A DNA stretch of 64,000 nt from Azospirillum doebereinerae (GTDB lineage Bacteria; Pseudomonadota; Alphaproteobacteria; Azospirillales; Azospirillaceae): NCBI RefSeq assembly GCF_003989665.1, contig NZ_RZIJ01000022.1, positions 1 through 64,000 on the forward strand, given 5' to 3'. The notes under the pieces were generated by a model that did not search any database, was not told the DNA's origin, and was given only the letters and a program-made list of their open reading frames with translations. A program made the translations under genes and the position numbers. This document shows positions 34,650 through 43,582 of this stretch, one piece after another. Each line of letters begins with the position of its first letter. Position 1 is the first letter of the stretch.

Positions 34650-35195
34650 CCCTGTCGTGGTGGAGGGTTCAGAAAAATCCGACGAGCATCAGCCCCAGCA
34701 TCAACACAACACGCAGGAGCAGCGCCGTCTCAAGAGGATCCGAGCTCACGGTTTGGTCCTCGGTGAATCGGTCTCAAATTATAATACTAGTATATAAGAT
34801 GGAAGCGTGACTCTCATCGCAATGCGGCGGCGGTATTGGACAGTTTGCCGCAGCGCTGAATGCTTCCAGGGATTTTGACAGGCGTGCCCCGCACTCACTC
34901 AATCACGTGAATTATTTCCAAGACACTCACGATCATCTCCGCCTTTTTCTCAGAGATGCATCAAAGAAACTCCGATAGCAGCGCTGCGAAACATCTTTAA
35001 GAGCGCTACGATATATTGTCTACATCTGCACATTATCGAGCAATATCGCTTTGACGCAGTGCAACATGCTTATGCAAGCCATGCGCATTGAACGCGTCAA
35101 TTTCAAACACGCCCCTGCCATCATTGCTTTGCCGATGACGCGGGTGTTTCAGAAAAGCGCCCGATCGTCGAAACCGACAGCAGGAGCACGACACC
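34650..35195. promoter_or_regulatory. galM 5' region and 546-bp gap with operator
   Basis: TAATACTAGTATATA at 34782-34796 is an island operator, 133 bp from the galM start. The sequence from 34850 to 35195 is comparatively AT-rich and contains a poor partial match to the motif (CGATATATTG near 35010) that I do not count. It probably carries the promoter of the small gene at 35196. No other gene was supported. Confidence 0.6.
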
Positions 35196-35360
35196 ATGAA
35201 AAAGCGCCATTCCTTCGCCCGCGTGATCGTGGCCAGCAGCTTTGCGCTGATCGCGCTGATCACCGCCGCCAGCGCGACCGTGTCCATCGACGCGACGCCC
35301 GCCCCCGTCGGGATCGACCGCGCCAGCGTGCTCGACAGCCAGCTGTTCCTGTTCAACTGA
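35196..35360 (+). CDS. Small exported or membrane-anchored peptide (54 aa)
   Basis: This 54-residue frame starts at ATG 35196 with CAGGAGC about ten bases ahead. The N-terminus MKKRHSFARVIVASSFALIA has a basic head, a hydrophobic core to about residue 24 and an AXA-like end (ITAASA), so it looks like a Sec signal peptide with a mature part of about 27 residues. The mature end is SVLDSQLFLFN. I do not recognise the family. A bidirectional terminator-like hairpin follows it. Expression is unproven. Confidence 0.55.
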   Translation: MKKRHSFARVIVASSFALIALITAASATVSIDATPAPVGIDRASVLDSQLFLFN

Positions 35361-35407
35361 GCGTCGCAGCGGGGCGCCACCGGGAGCCGTCGCCGGCTTC
35401 CGACACG

Positions 35408-35443
35408 AAAAAGCCCCCGTTCCGGGTGGAACAGGGGCCTTTC
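35408..35443. terminator. Bidirectional terminator between the small peptide gene and glcB
   Basis: AAAGCCCCCGTTCC pairs with GGAACAGGGGCCTTT with a C-A type mismatch and 4-nt loop. A-tract and T-tract flanks make it work in both directions, ending glcB (minus) and the peptide gene (plus). Confidence 0.7.
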
Positions 35444-35463
35444 CGGAAAACGCGTCGTACGCC

Positions 35464-37626
35464 TTACGCCGAGGCCGCCGCCTTGGCCTCGCGGCGGCGA
35501 GCGTGGAGGACCGGCTCGGTGTAGCCGTTGGGCTGGATGCGGCCCTTGAACACGAGGTCGCAGGCCGCCTGGAAGGCGATGCTGCTCTCGAAGTTCCCGT
35601 CCATCGGACGGTAGAGCGGGTCGCCCGCGTTCTGCTTGTCCACCACGGCGGCCATGCGCTTCATGACCTCCATCACCTGCGGCTCGGTGCAGACGCCGTG
35701 GTGCAGCCAGTTGGCGATGTGCTGGCTGGAGATGCGCAGCGTCGCGCGGTCCTCCATCAGCCCGACGTCGTGGATGTCCGGCACCTTGGAGCAGCCGACG
35801 CCCTGGTCGATCCAGCGCACGACGTAGCCCAGGATGCCCTGCGCGTTGTTCTCCAGCTCCTGCCGGATCTCGTCCTCCGACCAGTTCGGGCGGTCGGCGA
35901 GCGGCAGGGTCAGGATGTCGGACAGGGCGGCGGCCTTGCGGTTGGCGATCTGCTCCTGCACCGAGGCGACGTTGACGGCGTGGTAGTGGGTGGCGTGCAG
36001 CACGGCGGCGGTCGGCGACGGCACCCAGGCGGTGTTGGCGCCGGCCTTCGGGTGGCCGATCTTGGCGACCAGCATGTCGGCCATCAGGTCGGGCATCGCC
36101 CACATGCCCTTGCCGATCTGCGCGCGGCCCTTCAGACCCGCCTTCAGGCCGACGTCGACGTTGTTGTCCTCATAGGCCGAAATCCACTTGGTGGCCTTCA
36201 TCGCCGCCTTGCGGACGACCGGGCCGGCCTCCATCGAGGTGTGGATCTCGTCGCCGGTGCGGTCGAGGAAGCCGGTGTTGATGAACACCACCCGGTCCTT
36301 GGCGGCGCGGATGCATTCCTTGAGGTTGACGGTGGTGCGCCGCTCCTCGTCCATGATGCCGACCTTGAGGGTGTTGCGGGTCATCCCCAGCAGATCCTCG
36401 ACGCGGCCGAACAGCTCGTCGGTGAAGGCGACCTCGTCCGGCCCGTGCATCTTCGGCTTCACGATGTAGACCGAGCCGGCGCGGCTGTTGCGCAGGGGGC
36501 CGGTGCCCTTGAGGTCGTGCAGCGCGATCAGCGACGTGAACACGCCGTCGAGGATGCCTTCCGGCGCCTCGCTGCCGTCCGACAGCTTGACCGCGTCGTT
36601 GGTCATCAGATGGCCGACGTTGCGGACCAGCAGCAGGCTGCGGCCGTGCAGGGTCAGCGTGCCGGTCGCGGTGGTGTAGACGCGGTCGGGGCTCAGCGTG
36701 CGGACGACGGTCTTGGAACCCTTGGCGAAGCTCGCCTCCAGCGTGCCCTTCATCAGGCCCAGCCAGTTGCGGTAGGCGCCGACCTTGTCCTCGGCGTCCA
36801 CGGCGGCGACGGAGTCCTCGCAGTCCTGGATGGTGGAGAGCGCGGCTTCCAGCACCACGTCGGCGACGCCGGCCGGATCGTCCTTGCCGATCAGATGGGT
36901 ACGGTCGACGCGGATCTCGATGTGGGTGCCGTTCTGGACCAGCAGCACGGCGGTCGGCGCGGCGGCCTCGCCCTGCCAGCCGGCCAGCGCGGCGGCGTCC
37001 TTCAGCCCGACCTTGCGGCCGTCCTTCAGCGTCACGGTGAGCGCGCCGCCGTCCACCGCGTAGCCCGTGGCGTCGGAATGGCTGGCGTCGGCCAGCGGCA
37101 CGGCGTCGTCGAGGAACTTGCGCGCCCAGGCGATGACCTGCGCGCCGCGCGCCGCGTCGTAGCCGGGGGCGGCCACGCCCGGAATGGCGTCGGTGCCGTA
37201 GAGCGCGTCGTACAGGCTGCCCCAGCGGGCGTTGGCCGCGTTCAGCGCGTAGCGGGCGTTGGTGATCGGCACCACCAGCTGCGGGCCGCCCAGCCGGGCG
37301 ATCTCGTCGTCGACGTTGGCGGTGCCGATGGCGAAGTCCTCGCCCTCCGGAACCAGATAGCCGATCTCGCGCAGGAAGGACTCGTATTCGGCGGCGTCGA
37401 AGATCTGGCCGCGCCGGGCGGTGTGCCAGGAATCGATCTTCGCCTGGAGGGCGTCGCGCGTCTCCAGCAGGGCGCGGTTGCGCGGCGCCAGATCGTGCAG
37501 CAGCGTGTCGAGACCCGACCAGAACTGGCCGGCGTCGACGCCGGTGCCAGGCAGAGCCTCCTTCTCGATGAAGTCGTACAGGGTTTGGGCGATGTCCAGG
37601 CCGCCGCGGCGAATCCAGTTGCTCAT
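35464..37626 (-). CDS. glcB: Malate synthase G
   Basis: GlcB condenses glyoxylate with acetyl-CoA to malate. The 720-residue protein has the length of the monomeric G isoform. Signatures include WNARWGSLYDALYGTD-type sequence (here NARWGSLYDALYGTDAI), SIQDCEDSVAAVDAEDK-like TIQDCEDSVAAVDAEDKV, INTGFLDRTGDEIHTSMEAG with the catalytic region, and GKGMWAMPDLMADML. ATG 37626 follows GAGAAG and gives the expected N-terminus MSNWIRRGG. The gene appears to be transcribed alone or with the PNPOx-like gene upstream (157-bp gap). It is not visibly linked to the uronate regulon. Confidence 0.96.
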   Translation of the reverse strand: MSNWIRRGGLDIAQTLYDFIEKEALPGTGVDAGQFWSGLDTLLHDLAPRNRALLETRDALQAKIDSWHTARRGQIFDAAEYESFLREIGYLVPEGEDFAIGTANVDDEIARLGGPQLVVPITNARYALNAANARWGSLYDALYGTDAIPGVAAPGYDAARGAQVIAWARKFLDDAVPLADASHSDATGYAVDGGALTVTLKDGRKVGLKDAAALAGWQGEAAAPTAVLLVQNGTHIEIRVDRTHLIGKDDPAGVADVVLEAALSTIQDCEDSVAAVDAEDKVGAYRNWLGLMKGTLEASFAKGSKTVVRTLSPDRVYTTATGTLTLHGRSLLLVRNVGHLMTNDAVKLSDGSEAPEGILDGVFTSLIALHDLKGTGPLRNSRAGSVYIVKPKMHGPDEVAFTDELFGRVEDLLGMTRNTLKVGIMDEERRTTVNLKECIRAAKDRVVFINTGFLDRTGDEIHTSMEAGPVVRKAAMKATKWISAYEDNNVDVGLKAGLKGRAQIGKGMWAMPDLMADMLVAKIGHPKAGANTAWVPSPTAAVLHATHYHAVNVASVQEQIANRKAAALSDILTLPLADRPNWSEDEIRQELENNAQGILGYVVRWIDQGVGCSKVPDIHDVGLMEDRATLRISSQHIANWLHHGVCTEPQVMEVMKRMAAVVDKQNAGDPLYRPMDGNFESSIAFQAACDLVFKGRIQPNGYTEPVLHARRREAKAAASA

Positions 37627-37783
37627 CTTCTCGGTCCCATTCTCTTGCGCGCCCATTCTCTATGCGCGTCCGGTTCGCAGGCCCCTCTTTGTGAGCCTTT
37701 GCGCAAAGTTATTGCGTGAACCGGTTTGGGCGGTCAACAGAATGTCGCACCGCAAAAAGTATGAGACCCCCGGCCGAACGGCA

Positions 37784-38422
37784 TCACACCTCCGACTCGC
37801 GGTAGAGCTGTTCGGACAAGGCCCGCTGGTAAAGCGCGTCGATCTGCTCAACCGACAGCTCCGCCATCCCCGACTGGTCCTTCGCCATCTGTCCGACCGA
37901 GGGCAGGTCGTTCGGCACGACCCAACCCTCGGGCTGCCACAGATGGGACCGGCGCAGCGCCTTGCCGCAGTGGAAGAAGGCCTCGCGCACCGCCAGCCGG
38001 ATGGCGGCCTTGGGCGTCCGCCCCTCCTCCACCAGCAGGGCCAGCAGGGCGGGATCGGTGGTGACGGTCGCCGTTCCGTTGACCCGCAGGAACACGTCCT
38101 GTTCGGGCACCAGGAAGACCAGCCCGCAGGCGCCGTCCGAGGTCAGCAGGTTGACGATGGAGGACAGCTTGTTGTTGCCGGGCCAGTCGGGGATCGCCAG
38201 CTCGCGGCGGTCCACCGCGTGGACGAAGCCGGGACGCCCGCCGCGCGGCGAACAGTCCATGCCGGTCTCCGACGCGGTGGCGACGAAGACCAGCGGCGCT
38301 GCGGCAATGAAGCGCAGCCCGTGATCGTCGAGGAAGGGAAAGGTCATCTTCTGGATGCGCTCGGTCGGCATCGCGTAGAGCGCGCGCAACGCCTCGACGC
38401 TGTGAATCCGGTGGGGGTCCAT
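37784..38422 (-). CDS. Pyridoxamine 5'-phosphate oxidase-fold (FMN-binding) protein
   Basis: This 212-residue protein belongs to the MSMEG_1061-type branch of the PNPOx split-barrel family. ATASETGMDCSPRGGRPGFV, DRRELAIPDWPGNNKLSSI and SDGACGLVFLVPEQDVFLRVNG fit the flavin-binding barrel, and a C-terminal helical part includes AVREAFFHCGKALRRSHLW. The enzymatic role is unknown; such proteins may handle flavin-linked oxidations. It is divergent from a TetR regulator with a shared palindrome between them, so it is probably the TetR target. ATG 38422 is preferred to the one at 38455, which overlaps the operator. Confidence 0.8.
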   Translation of the reverse strand: MDPHRIHSVEALRALYAMPTERIQKMTFPFLDDHGLRFIAAAPLVFVATASETGMDCSPRGGRPGFVHAVDRRELAIPDWPGNNKLSSIVNLLTSDGACGLVFLVPEQDVFLRVNGTATVTTDPALLALLVEEGRTPKAAIRLAVREAFFHCGKALRRSHLWQPEGWVVPNDLPSVGQMAKDQSGMAELSVEQIDALYQRALSEQLYRESEV

Positions 38423-38448
38423 GGGCAAGGCCGCTCCTTCGGCAAAAA

Positions 38449-38461
38449 CTAACATCGTTAG
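38449..38461. promoter_or_regulatory. TetR-type operator in the divergent PNPOx/tetR gap
   Basis: CTAACATCGTTAG is an inverted repeat (CTAAC and GTTAG, 3-bp spacer). A second half-like ATCGTTAG follows about 20 bp later. The gap is only 85 bp, so binding would affect both genes. Confidence 0.6.
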
Positions 38462-38507
38462 ATTTATCGAATATCGTTAGACTGTCAAGGATCGATGAGG
38501 GGGCAGG

Positions 38508-39173
38508 ATGAAGGTGCAGAGACAGGACGTCCTCGACGCCGCGCTGGCGTTGCTGGACGAGGTGGGGATGGAGGGGCTGACCATGCGCCGGCTGGCCCAG
38601 GCGCTGGGGATCCAGGCGCCGTCGCTCTACTGGCATTTCCCCAGCAAGCAGGCGCTGCTCGACGCCATGGCCGACGCGATCCTGGCCGGGGTGGTTCTGC
38701 CCGACGATCCGGCGCTGCCGTGGGACGCCTGGGCGCGTCTCGTCGCGACCGAGTTCCGCCGCGCCCTGAAGGCCCGGCGCGACGGCGCGCGCGTCTACGC
38801 CGGGACCTTCCCGCTGCTGGACAACGTGCTGCGGGTCGGCGAGGCCGTGCTCGGCCGGCTGATCCTGGCTGGGGCGGACCGGAGGACCGCCGCTTACGCT
38901 CTCTTCACGGTCCAGTATTTCGTGATCGGCTTCACCATCGAGGAGCAGGCGCTGGCGCCCCATCCGGGCGGCGTCGACCTCGCCCAGCAGGCGGAGCGGA
39001 TGACGGCGGAGCAGGCCGCGCGCTACCCCCACACGGCGTCGGTGCTGTCGATCGTCGTCGACGACGACCAGGACGCGCGATTCCGCTTCGGCCTCGACCG
39101 GGTGATCGACGGGTTGAAGGCCGTCATCCCGGCCGACCGTTGTCCGGCTGACGGGCCGCGCGGCCTGGGCTAG
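38508..39173 (+). CDS. TetR-family transcriptional repressor
   Basis: This 221-residue regulator has the N-terminal helix-turn-helix LTMRRLAQALGIQAPSLYWH followed by FPSKQALLDAMAD, matching the true tetracycline-repressor (TetR class) type. The all-helical C-terminal ligand domain is the TetR_C kind. It is transcribed away from the PNPOx-fold gene, with a palindrome in between. A ribosome-binding GGGGGCAGG precedes the ATG. The ligand is unknown. Confidence 0.88.
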   Translation: MKVQRQDVLDAALALLDEVGMEGLTMRRLAQALGIQAPSLYWHFPSKQALLDAMADAILAGVVLPDDPALPWDAWARLVATEFRRALKARRDGARVYAGTFPLLDNVLRVGEAVLGRLILAGADRRTAAYALFTVQYFVIGFTIEEQALAPHPGGVDLAQQAERMTAEQAARYPHTASVLSIVVDDDQDARFRFGLDRVIDGLKAVIPADRCPADGPRGLG

Positions 39174-39174
39174 G

Positions 39175-40383
39175 ATGGGGTCAACCAGAACGGCGGCGGG
39201 CGCGATGTCTCTTCAACCGGTCATCATCCAATGGGGCGTTTCAAGCTACAGCGGCTGGGGCGTGAACGGCCTCAACATCGCCCTGAACTGGATTCGGGAC
39301 GACCTCTTCGCGCCGGTCTGCTCGATGCCGGTGCGGACAGAGGAGCTGGCGCTCTCCCCGCTGGAGTGGCAGAGGATGGGCGGCTTCCTGCGCAACTCCG
39401 CCGCCTTCTGCGAGCAGCTCGCCCCGCATCCCGAACAGGAGATCGGCGTGTCGATTCCGGTCCTGCGGGGGCTGGGGAACAATCTGGTGGGGAGCCGGTC
39501 GGTCGGGCGCACCGTGGTGACCGGCCAGCCGACCGTCGGCGTCTGCTATCTGGAGGACACCGCCCTCACCGACGAGGCGCGGGAGCGGGCCAAGGCCTGC
39601 ACGGAGATCCTCGCCGGCTCGACCTTCGTCCGCAACACACTGGAAGGCGCCGGGATCGCATGCTCGCGCGTCGTGCTGCAGGGCGTCGATCCGACCCATT
39701 TCCACCCGGCCCCGCGCGCCGGCTGGTTCCGCGACCGCTTCACCGTGTTTTCCGGCGGCAAGCCCGAGACCCGCAAGGGCCAGGACCTCGTGCTGCTGGC
39801 CTTCCGGGCCTTCGCCCGGCGCCACCCCGACGCCCTGCTGCTGACCGCCTGGCACAGCCCCTGGCCGGCTTCCGCCCGCTCCCTCGACGCCAACCCGGCG
39901 CTGGCGCCCGTGGAGTTCCTGCCCGATGGGCGGTTCAACGCGGCGAAATGGGCGACGGACAACGGCGTCGCGGCGGATCAGGTCATCGACCTCGGCCATG
40001 TTCCGAACGCCGACATGGCGCGCATCCTGCGGGAGGCCGACGTCGGCCTGTTCCCGAACCGGGGCGAGGGCGGGACCAACCTCGTCGCCATGGAGTGCAT
40101 GGCCTGCGGCGTGCCCACCGTGCTGTCGGCGAACACCGGGCATCTCGACCTGATCGGGGACGGCAACGTCTACCCCCTGACGCGGCAGCGGCCGGTGTTG
40201 GACCAGGGCTGCGACGGGTGGGGCGAGAGCGACGTCGAGGAGATCGTGGAGACCCTGGAAACCATCTGGGCCGGGCGCGAAGCGGCGGCGCGGGTCGGTG
40301 AGCGCGGCGCGACGTTCATGGCCGGGCTGACGTGGAAACGCTACGCCGCCGAGATCGCCGAGGTCATCCGGCAGCATCTTTGA
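39175..40383 (+). CDS. GT-B fold glycosyltransferase (family 4-like)
   Basis: This 402-residue protein has a C-terminal nucleotide-sugar domain with FTVFSGGKPETRKGQDLVLLA, DLGHVPNADMARILREADVG and the GT4 signature region PNRGEGGTNLVAMECMACG. The N-terminal half has a Rossmann-like fold opening with IIQWGVSSYSGWGVNGLN. It may build a surface polysaccharide or modify a protein; the acceptor is not evident. The first ATG (39175) lies 1 bp after the TetR stop; ATG 39205 is an alternative start. No other polysaccharide genes are adjacent. Confidence 0.8.
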   Translation: MGSTRTAAGAMSLQPVIIQWGVSSYSGWGVNGLNIALNWIRDDLFAPVCSMPVRTEELALSPLEWQRMGGFLRNSAAFCEQLAPHPEQEIGVSIPVLRGLGNNLVGSRSVGRTVVTGQPTVGVCYLEDTALTDEARERAKACTEILAGSTFVRNTLEGAGIACSRVVLQGVDPTHFHPAPRAGWFRDRFTVFSGGKPETRKGQDLVLLAFRAFARRHPDALLLTAWHSPWPASARSLDANPALAPVEFLPDGRFNAAKWATDNGVAADQVIDLGHVPNADMARILREADVGLFPNRGEGGTNLVAMECMACGVPTVLSANTGHLDLIGDGNVYPLTRQRPVLDQGCDGWGESDVEEIVETLETIWAGREAAARVGERGATFMAGLTWKRYAAEIAEVIRQHL

Positions 40384-40409
40384 CGGACGGCCTGGGTCCT
40401 GGCTCCGCG

Positions 40410-40520
40410 TGCCCCCTCCCTAACCCTCCCCCGCTTCGCGGGAGAGGGGACTGCCGCCGCACGCCGACAAGCATCCGGCCCCCTCTCCCGCCAAAGGCGG
40501 GGGAGGGATGGGGAGGGGGA
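40410..40520. repeat. Dispersed GC-rich inverted repeat, copy 2
   Basis: This intergenic element consists of CCCTCCC/GGGAGGG blocks around CGCTTCGCGGGAGAGGGG and CTCCCGCCAAAGGCGGG. It is nearly the same over its length as copy 3 at 49950. It lies between the converging glycosyltransferase and polA genes. Confidence 0.8.
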
Positions 40521-40548
40521 AAACGCAGCAGAAGCCCCCCTCCTCCGC

Positions 40549-43464
40549 TCAGTGCGCCTCTTCCCAGTTGTCGCCGATGCCGGCCTCGGCGACCAGCGGC
40601 ACGCCGAGTTGGGCCGCGCCCTCCATCACGCCGCGCACCAGCGCCGCCGCTTGCTCGGCTTCCGCCTCCGGTACCTCGAACAGCAATTCGTCGTGCACCT
40701 GCAGCAGCATGCGGGCGTTGCTGCCGGCGGCGGCGAGCGCACCGGGCACGCGGATCATCGCCCGCTTCATGATGTCGGCGGCGGTGCCCTGGATCGGGGC
40801 GTTGATCGCCTGACGCTCCGCGAAGGAACGGCGGGCGGCGTTCTTGTCCTGGATGCCCGGCATGTAGCAGCGCCGGCCGAACAGCGTCACCACGTAGCCG
40901 TGCTGGCGGGCGAAGGCCTTGGTCGCCTCCATCCACACCTTCAGCTCGTGGAAGCGTTCCAGATACGCCTTGATGAAGGTGTTGGCCTCCCCCGGCGTGA
41001 TGCCCAACTGGCGGCTGAGGCCGAAGCCGGAGATGCCGTAGATGATGCCGAAGTTGATCGCCTTGGCCTTGCGCCGGATGTCCGAGGTCATCTGGTCGAG
41101 CGGCACGCCGAACACTTGGGCCGCGGTCGCCGCGTGAATGTCCAACCCGTCGCGGAAGGCGTCCTTCAACGCCTTGATGTCGGCCATCTCGGCGACCAGA
41201 CGCAGCTCGATCTGCGAATAGTCGATGCTCAGCAGCTTGTTGCCGGGAGCGGCCACGAAGGCGCGGCGAATCTTGCGACCCTCCTCGGTGCGGACCGGGA
41301 TGTTCTGGAGGTTGGGGTCGGTCGAGGACAGCCGCCCGGTGTTGGTCGCCGCCAGCGAGAAGGCGGTGTGGACCCGGCCGGTGTCCTTCTCGATCTTCTG
41401 CTGGAGCGCGTCGGTGTAGGTGCTCTTGAGCTTGGCGAGCTGGCGCCAGTCCAGCACCCGCTGGGCGATGACGTGGCCCTGCTCCGCCAGATCCTCCAGC
41501 ACGCCGGAATCGGTGGAATAGGCGCCGGTCTTGCCCTTCTTGCCGGTGCCGAGCTTCATCACGTCGAACAGCACCTCGCCCAGCTGCTTGGGCGAGCCGA
41601 TGTTGAAGCTCTGCCCGGCGTGGCGGTGGACATCCTTCTCGACCTCGACGAGGCGGACGGCCAGATCCTGCGACAGCCGCGCCAGCGCCTCGCGGTCGAG
41701 GCGGACGCCCGCGCGCTCCATGTCGGCGACGACCGGCACCAGCGGGCGGTCGAGCGTTTCGTAGACCGTCACCATGCGCGCCTCGACCAGCCGGGGCTTC
41801 AGCAGGGTCCACAGCCGCAGGGTGATGTCGGCGTCCTCCGCCGCGTAGGCCAGCGCCTTGTCCAGCGGCACCTTGTCGAAGGTGATCTGGCTCTTGCCGG
41901 TGCCGCAGATCTCCTTGAAGGGGATCGGCGTGTAGGCGAGGTGCAGCTCCGCCAGCTCGTCCATGCCGTGGCCGTGGGCGCCGCCCTCCAGCGCGTAGGA
42001 GATCAGCATGCTGTCGTCGATGGGCGACACCGCGACGCCGTTGCGCGCGAAGAGCTGGTGGTCGAACTTGAAGTTGTGCCCGATCTTGAGGATCGCCGGA
42101 TCCTCCAGCACGCCCTTCAACGCCGCCATCACCTCGGCGACCGGGATCTGCGCGGGCGGCGGCGGCGCGTCGAAATCGAGCTGCCCGGCCGCCGCCGCGC
42201 CCGCGCCATGGGCGAGCGGGATGTAGCAGGCGAGTCCCGGCTCCGTCGCCAGCGAGACGCCGACCAGCGTCGCGGTGGCCGGGGTCAGGCTGTCGGTCTC
42301 GGTGTCCACCGCCAGGATGCCGGTCGTCCGCGCCCGGTCGATCCAGACCCGCAGGGCGGCGAGGTCCTGGACCAGCTCGTAGCGCTTCTCGACGTCGCTC
42401 AGGGCGTGGGTGCGCGCGGCCGGGGCCTCCGCCGTGTCGCCGGTGGGGGACGGGGCGGCGGGGGACGGGGCGGCGCCGCCCGGCGCGGAACCGGAGGACG
42501 CCGCACCGGAGGAGGCCGAGCCGTCGGCGATGCGGCCGTCCCTCTGCATCTCCATCTCGACGCGGGCGACGATGCTGCGGAAGCCCTGGGCCTTGAGGAA
42601 GCCGATCAGCTTCTGGTGATCGGGCTCGCGGACGCGCAGATCCTCCAGCGGCCTGGGCGGCGGGGCGAAGGCGTCGAGCAGCACCAGCCGGCGGGAGATC
42701 CGCGCCTGCTCGGCGAACTCGATCAGCTTCTGCCGGCGGGCCGGCTGCTTGATCTTGTCGGCGTTGCTCAGCAGCCCTTCGAGGTCGCCGTACTCGGTGA
42801 TGAGCTGGGCCGCCGTCTTGACGCCGATGCCGGGCACGCCCGGCACGTTGTCGACGCTGTCGCCGGCCAGCGCCTGCACGTCCACCACTTTGTCCGGCGC
42901 GACGCCGAACTTCTCGAACACCTCGTCGGGGCCGATGGCCTTGTTCTTCATCGGGTCGAACATGCCGATGCCGGGGCCGACCAGCTGCATCAGGTCCTTG
43001 TCCGACGAGACGATGGTCACCGCGCGGCCGGCGTCGCGCGCCAGACGGGCGTAGGTGGCGATCAGGTCGTCGGCCTCGTAGCCCTCCAGCTCCAGGCAGG
43101 GCAGGCAGAAGGCCTCCGTCGCCTCGCGGATCAGGGCGAACTGGGGCACCAGCTCCTCGGGCGGCGGCGGGCGGTGGGCCTTGTAGTCGGGATAGAACTC
43201 GTTGCGGAAGTTCAGCCGCTTGCTGTCGAAGACGACCGCCACCGCCTCGGCCTTGATGTCGGCCAGCAGCTTCAGCAGCATGTTGGAGAAGCCCATCACC
43301 GCGTTGACCGGCGTGCCGTCGGGCCGCGTCATCATCGGCAGCGCGTGGAAGGCCCGGAAGATGAAGCCCGAGCCGTCGACGAGGTACAGCCCGCTGCGGT
43401 CCGGGGCGGACGCGGCGGCGGTGTCGGGGGCGGCGGTTTCGGTCGTTCCGGTGGCGTCGGTCAT
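40549..43464 (-). CDS. polA: DNA polymerase I
   Basis: PolA fills gaps and removes RNA primers. The 971-residue protein has an N-terminal 5' nuclease (about 25-310), a Ser/Ala/Pro-rich linker (about 314-353), a 3'-5' exonuclease (about 360-560) and a polymerase domain. Exonuclease motifs are intact: VDTETDSL (Asp387, Glu389), IGHNFKFD and YAAEDADITLRLW. Polymerase motifs A (SIDYSQIELRL), B (RRKAKAINFGIIYG) and C (QVHDELLFE) are all present. ATG 43464 is used; the longer frame to 43500 has poor family fit. The linker explains the length above the 928 of E. coli. Confidence 0.96.
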   Translation of the reverse strand: MTDATGTTETAAPDTAAASAPDRSGLYLVDGSGFIFRAFHALPMMTRPDGTPVNAVMGFSNMLLKLLADIKAEAVAVVFDSKRLNFRNEFYPDYKAHRPPPPEELVPQFALIREATEAFCLPCLELEGYEADDLIATYARLARDAGRAVTIVSSDKDLMQLVGPGIGMFDPMKNKAIGPDEVFEKFGVAPDKVVDVQALAGDSVDNVPGVPGIGVKTAAQLITEYGDLEGLLSNADKIKQPARRQKLIEFAEQARISRRLVLLDAFAPPPRPLEDLRVREPDHQKLIGFLKAQGFRSIVARVEMEMQRDGRIADGSASSGAASSGSAPGGAAPSPAAPSPTGDTAEAPAARTHALSDVEKRYELVQDLAALRVWIDRARTTGILAVDTETDSLTPATATLVGVSLATEPGLACYIPLAHGAGAAAAGQLDFDAPPPPAQIPVAEVMAALKGVLEDPAILKIGHNFKFDHQLFARNGVAVSPIDDSMLISYALEGGAHGHGMDELAELHLAYTPIPFKEICGTGKSQITFDKVPLDKALAYAAEDADITLRLWTLLKPRLVEARMVTVYETLDRPLVPVVADMERAGVRLDREALARLSQDLAVRLVEVEKDVHRHAGQSFNIGSPKQLGEVLFDVMKLGTGKKGKTGAYSTDSGVLEDLAEQGHVIAQRVLDWRQLAKLKSTYTDALQQKIEKDTGRVHTAFSLAATNTGRLSSTDPNLQNIPVRTEEGRKIRRAFVAAPGNKLLSIDYSQIELRLVAEMADIKALKDAFRDGLDIHAATAAQVFGVPLDQMTSDIRRKAKAINFGIIYGISGFGLSRQLGITPGEANTFIKAYLERFHELKVWMEATKAFARQHGYVVTLFGRRCYMPGIQDKNAARRSFAERQAINAPIQGTAADIMKRAMIRVPGALAAAGSNARMLLQVHDELLFEVPEAEAEQAAALVRGVMEGAAQLGVPLVAEAGIGDNWEEAH

Positions 43465-43582
43465 CGTGCTCTCGTGTCCCATCCTTGCGGGCGCTACCAT
43501 CGCCGAAGGCGCCCCGGGAGTCGAGAACGATGACCCCGCCGGGCCGTCGCCAAGGACCGGAAAGGACCGGAAACGGGCGGGA

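Noticed and set aside
35008..35022. CGATATATTGTCTAC as another hexuronate operator
   Set aside because: Only one half resembles the motif and the right arm has no symmetry.
40410..40520. CRISPR-like repetition in the GC-rich repeat
   Set aside because: There are no regularly spaced direct repeats with unique spacers; the structure is an inverted repeat also found at three other single places.
40552..43533. Open frame of 993 codons on the plus strand opposite polA
   Set aside because: It is an antisense shadow of polA, which has intact exonuclease and polymerase motifs.
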